NCBI RefSeq assembly: GCF_000753865.1
Contig: NZ_JQFW01000031.1
Location: forward strand, 124,001-188,000
Direction of reading: 5' to 3'
Length of the DNA stretch: 64,000 nt
Source: Alteromonas sp. LOR
GTDB lineage: Bacteria > Pseudomonadota > Gammaproteobacteria > Enterobacterales > Alteromonadaceae
Shown piece by piece: positions 60,990 through 64,000 of the stretch (position 1 is the stretch's first letter; each line of letters opens with the position of its first letter). The notes below the pieces were generated by a model. The model was not told the DNA's origin. It ran no database searches and saw only the letters and a program-made list of their open reading frames with translations. The position numbers and the translations under genes are program-made.

Positions 60990-63027
60990 TATCCTCTAGC
61001 GCTTCTTTTTCAGTTAGATACTCTTCAAAAGAAGGCGGTAGCGACAGCTCATCGTCCCAATTAGGCATTGTGGGTGTGCTTGAATTAGGCATTAACGAAA
61101 CACCGTCTTGCTGGCGTTTAAGCTGGAGCGCGCGGATGTAATTGTACTTTCTATGGCTGATAGAATTCATGGTTGCTGCATCACGCACAATGGTAGGCTT
61201 CAAAAATACCATGAGGTTACGCTTACGCTTGCTGGTAGAGGTAGATTTAAACAAGTTACCAAGAATAGGAATATCGCCAAGTAGAGGTACTTTTGACACA
61301 CTTTCTTGAATATCTTCGTCAATGAGCCCGCCCAGCACAATAGTGCCGCCATCATCTACAATTACAGTGGTCTTTATTTCACGCTTGTTAATAGAGATGT
61401 CCACCGAGGTTGCGCCGCTTACGCTTGATACTTCTTGTTCAATGAGAAGCTGAACCGCATCACCTTCATTTATTTGAGGCGTTACCTTTAACTTTATACC
61501 CACTTCTTGGCGGTCTACCGTTGTGAAAGGGTTTGAATTATTCGCACCTGTTGTTGTACCGGTAATAATGGGAACTTCCTGACCTACGATGAAAAACGCT
61601 TCCTCGTTGTCCATGGTAGTAAGGTGAGGAGTGGCAAGAATATTTGAATTGGTGTCGGTGCTTACTGCCTGCACAACCGCGCCCCAGCCATCTTCGATAA
61701 TTCCTGCAATCATGCCGTTGGCACCTCCAAGTAGCTGCGCAAGCGGCTGAAAGTCGCCTTCTATGGTATCGGTGGTTTCAACAATATCACCATTTGCTGA
61801 CGTTTGAGAACGAGGCACTTGTCGATCTTCAGCTTGGCGCAACGCCACACCTAATGCGCCAACAGGCACAATGCCATTATTAAACTGTGTACCACCGCCT
61901 TGCTCAGATACCCACTGAACGCCTAGGGTAGTGCCGTCACCTTCAAATACTTCAACAATGATGGCTTCAACCTGCACTTGAGCACGACGAATATCGAGTT
62001 GACGCACCACTTCTTCCAGTGAGCGCATCATGTCGGGTTCTGCGGTAATGACAATGGCGTTGGAATCTTCATGGGCGTCAATGCTGATGTCGCGATTCGA
62101 TGAAGAACGACGGGTAGAGGTGGTAGCACTGCCTTGTGTGTCTGCCTGAATACTGGCTGAAACACCCTGCAATACTTTCACCATGTCTTCTGCTTTTGCG
62201 TAGTTTAAAAACAGCACGCGAGTGTTGCCGTTAGACTCAAGCTCTTGGTCCATACGTTGGATAAGCGTGATGAGTCGTTGGCGGGCTTTAACGTCGCCGC
62301 TCACAATCACGGAGTTAGTCCTATCATCTGCCACAACACGGGGGTCAGACTTGGCGCCTGTATTTGCTTTGCCTTGAGATTTGTTAATGCTTTCAATAAT
62401 GCGCACCATTTCAGACGCTGAAGCATATCGTAACTTCACAATTTCTACTTCTTCGTCACCGGCGCGGTCAACACGTTCGATAATTTCCACTAAACGGTTA
62501 ACTACCGCTGCTCTGCCGGTTAGCATCATCACGTTTGAAGGGTCGTGGCTCACTACATTTCCGCCACCGGCTTGGTCGTTTAGCTGGCGAAGAATAGGGG
62601 CTAGCTCGCGAACAGGTACATTGTAAACCGGGACAACTCGGGTAATAAATTCATCACCGTCTTGTTCTGCGCCTTCAACCACCGGAATATTTGAGGTTTT
62701 TGCATCTTTAGAGCGTACGACTTTTAAAATGCCGCTTGGCATTTCAACCACAGCAAAGTCGTATACCTGCAGCACGTTTAAGAAAAATTGATAGTACTGC
62801 TCTTCGCTGAGCATATCGTAACTGCGCACGCTAATTTTTCCGCGAACGTTAGGGTCGACGATAATGGTTCGCTCTAAGTTTTTACCCACAATATTAATGA
62901 ATTCGTTAATGTCGGTATCTTTAAAATTAGGCATGTACTCGGCAGCGGTCACAGAGAAACACAGCAGCGCTGTACACACAGTGGTGGCTAAGCGAGATAA
63001 CAATTTGTGGCTTGTGCGCCTTTTCAT
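60982..63027 (-). CDS. gspD: Type II secretion system secretin D
   Basis: The protein has 681 residues with a signal peptide ending TAA before EYMPNF. N0-N3 domains span about residues 30-340 ([40 protein letters not shown]), with a Ser/Thr/Gly-rich loop at about 300-315. The secretin barrel shows the family signature [16 protein letters not shown]. It forms the outer-membrane channel. No pilotin gene is in view. A 106 bp gap separates it from gspC. Confidence 0.97.
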   Translation of the reverse strand: MKRRTSHKLLSRLATTVCTALLCFSVTAAEYMPNFKDTDINEFINIVGKNLERTIIVDPNVRGKISVRSYDMLSEEQYYQFFLNVLQVYDFAVVEMPSGILKVVRSKDAKTSNIPVVEGAEQDGDEFITRVVPVYNVPVRELAPILRQLNDQAGGGNVVSHDPSNVMMLTGRAAVVNRLVEIIERVDRAGDEEVEIVKLRYASASEMVRIIESINKSQGKANTGAKSDPRVVADDRTNSVIVSGDVKARQRLITLIQRMDQELESNGNTRVLFLNYAKAEDMVKVLQGVSASIQADTQGSATTSTRRSSSNRDISIDAHEDSNAIVITAEPDMMRSLEEVVRQLDIRRAQVQVEAIIVEVFEGDGTTLGVQWVSEQGGGTQFNNGIVPVGALGVALRQAEDRQVPRSQTSANGDIVETTDTIEGDFQPLAQLLGGANGMIAGIIEDGWGAVVQAVSTDTNSNILATPHLTTMDNEEAFFIVGQEVPIITGTTTGANNSNPFTTVDRQEVGIKLKVTPQINEGDAVQLLIEQEVSSVSGATSVDISINKREIKTTVIVDDGGTIVLGGLIDEDIQESVSKVPLLGDIPILGNLFKSTSTSKRKRNLMVFLKPTIVRDAATMNSISHRKYNYIRALQLKRQQDGVSLMPNSSTPTMPNWDDELSLPPSFEEYLTEKEALEDND

Positions 63028-63133
63028 TCTAACTTCCTTTATTTCTTAATCTGTAAACGGCCGTTTAAGCTGTATTTCTTGCCTAACTGAAACTTTCCCT
63101 AGCGGGAAAGAATGCCAGTTTTTTGTTAGCGTT

Positions 63134-64000
63134 TTATGACTCAGGCAAGTCGAGGTACAGCGTGGTGAAACTACCATCACGAATAATTGTTAATTCTATC
63201 GATTGCGCAGAACGAAGCTCTGATAATGCCTCTTGCGACTGCTGTAGGTCAGTTAAATCCAACCCGTTAATTTGTGAAATCACATCACCGGCTTTAAGAC
63301 CTGCAGAAGCAAAGAGAGCAGGTTCACGGCCTGGGCTTACTTGATAGCCAATCAGCTGACCGCCCTCAGTTTTTGGTGATATTGAAATAAAATCAGTAAA
63401 GTTTGCAGGTCGCTCACGTAAAGCTGCTGTGGCCTCAAGGGCCTCTTCGCTGAGCTCTTGCGCTTGAGCTTCGTCGTTACGTGCTGGCGATGGACCCATA
63501 CGCTCCTGCTGCTCACGTCTGCGATTCGCCTCTTCATAATCGATACCATCGAGCATGAGCGTTTCTTTGCGGATCCCATTTTTGATGATTACGCGATCGT
63601 TATACACCGTTTGCAGAGTAGCATTGGTCCCTTCAATTTTTTCACCCAAACCATACACGGCTTGGCTGTTACTATTTTCTATAATGGCTGTGCCGGATTC
63701 TTGCTCCGAACTTGCCACGACACCGGTTAGCGTTAAGTTTAAACGGGTTTCGGGTGCGTCGGTGACTTCTTCAGTTTGGGCTGACTGAGGTACGGCTGCG
63801 GCATCTCCGAAAAGATTTAGCTGTTGTATTTTGCCAAGATTGACCCCACTTTTCCCATTAGGCGTACTTATGGGAGCAATGCGTGATGCTGTTGGTGTCG
63901 CAGACAGCGATGGTTCAGGTATAATCTGCCACACAAGTTTGGCTGTGAATGCAATTAAATACAGACTTAGCAGAACCACTACAAGGGTGTGTAGCTGTTT
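63134..64000 (-). CDS. gspC: Type II secretion system protein C, N-terminus beyond the window
   Basis: The open frame continues to the right edge (KQLHTLVVVLLSLYL at the edge), so the true start is outside; the GTG at 63977-63979 is internal. The visible 289 residues include the transmembrane helix, the homology region (LNLTLTGVVASSEQESGTAI, AVYGLGEKIEG) and a C-terminal PDZ-like domain (LIGYQVSPGREPALFASAGL, KAGDVISQINGLDL). GspC links the inner platform to the secretin N0 domain. It is the first gene of the gsp cluster; the promoter lies beyond 64000. Confidence 0.95.
   Translation of the reverse strand, partial: KQLHTLVVVLLSLYLIAFTAKLVWQIIPEPSLSATPTASRIAPISTPNGKSGVNLGKIQQLNLFGDAAAVPQSAQTEEVTDAPETRLNLTLTGVVASSEQESGTAIIENSNSQAVYGLGEKIEGTNATLQTVYNDRVIIKNGIRKETLMLDGIDYEEANRRREQQERMGPSPARNDEAQAQELSEEALEATAALRERPANFTDFISISPKTEGGQLIGYQVSPGREPALFASAGLKAGDVISQINGLDLTDLQQSQEALSELRSAQSIELTIIRDGSFTTLYLDLPES

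Overview
The window looks like a chromosome segment of a marine gammaproteobacterium close to Alteromonas. This is inferred from gene content and order, not from a marker gene: tex-greB, fkpA-slyX-yheV-yheS-yheT-yheU, opgGH, cysQ-nudE-yrfG and gspC-N are all gammaproteobacterial, and the products read like alteromonad proteins. I found no rRNA, tRNA, CRISPR array, transposase or integrase.

Layout. (1) 1-12 kb is housekeeping: tex (cut by the left edge), greB, a small membrane protein, an FkpA-type lipoprotein isomerase, a WD40-like lipoprotein, slyX, yheV, yheS, a TIGR02444-type gene, yheT and yheU. This follows the enterobacterial slyX/yhe order. Between slyX and yheV sits a small accessory patch: a 57-codon acidic ORF, a double-glycine-leader peptide gene that looks like a class II microcin, and a tightly coupled small membrane protein that could be its immunity protein. 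(2) 11.4-20 kb holds a small outer-membrane barrel protein, opgG-opgH (periplasmic glucans) behind a 720 bp leader, yceI, cysQ-nudE, and divergent yrfG-yjjX. (3) 20.4-48.0 kb holds a YneI/Sad-type aldehyde dehydrogenase followed by a complete Lap-type adhesion system: lapG protease, lapD c-di-GMP receptor, a LuxR-family regulator, the lapC/lapB/lapE type I exporter, and one 16.7 kb gene for a 5560-residue BapA/LapA-like adhesin. The last 360 bp of the dehydrogenase gene are repeated, 3 mismatches apart, just after the adhesin stop codon. The Lap locus is therefore bracketed by a direct repeat and looks acquired as one block. (4) 48.2-52.5 kb holds a 628-residue protein of unknown function, a MEST/PEG1-like alpha/beta hydrolase and a YdgA-family (DUF945) protein. 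(5) 52.5-64 kb is a type II secretion operon in gspC-to-gspN order on the minus strand, with gspC running off the right edge.

How the parts fit. LapE-LapB-LapC should export the adhesin and hold its N-terminal plug in the outer membrane. LapG would clip the adhesin when c-di-GMP is low, and LapD would sequester LapG when c-di-GMP is high. The odd points are the adhesin's missing canonical di-alanine LapG site (TATG where TAAG is expected), its C-terminus of five 73-residue repeats with no RTX region, a LapE that fuses TolC to an OmpA domain, and the flanking duplication.
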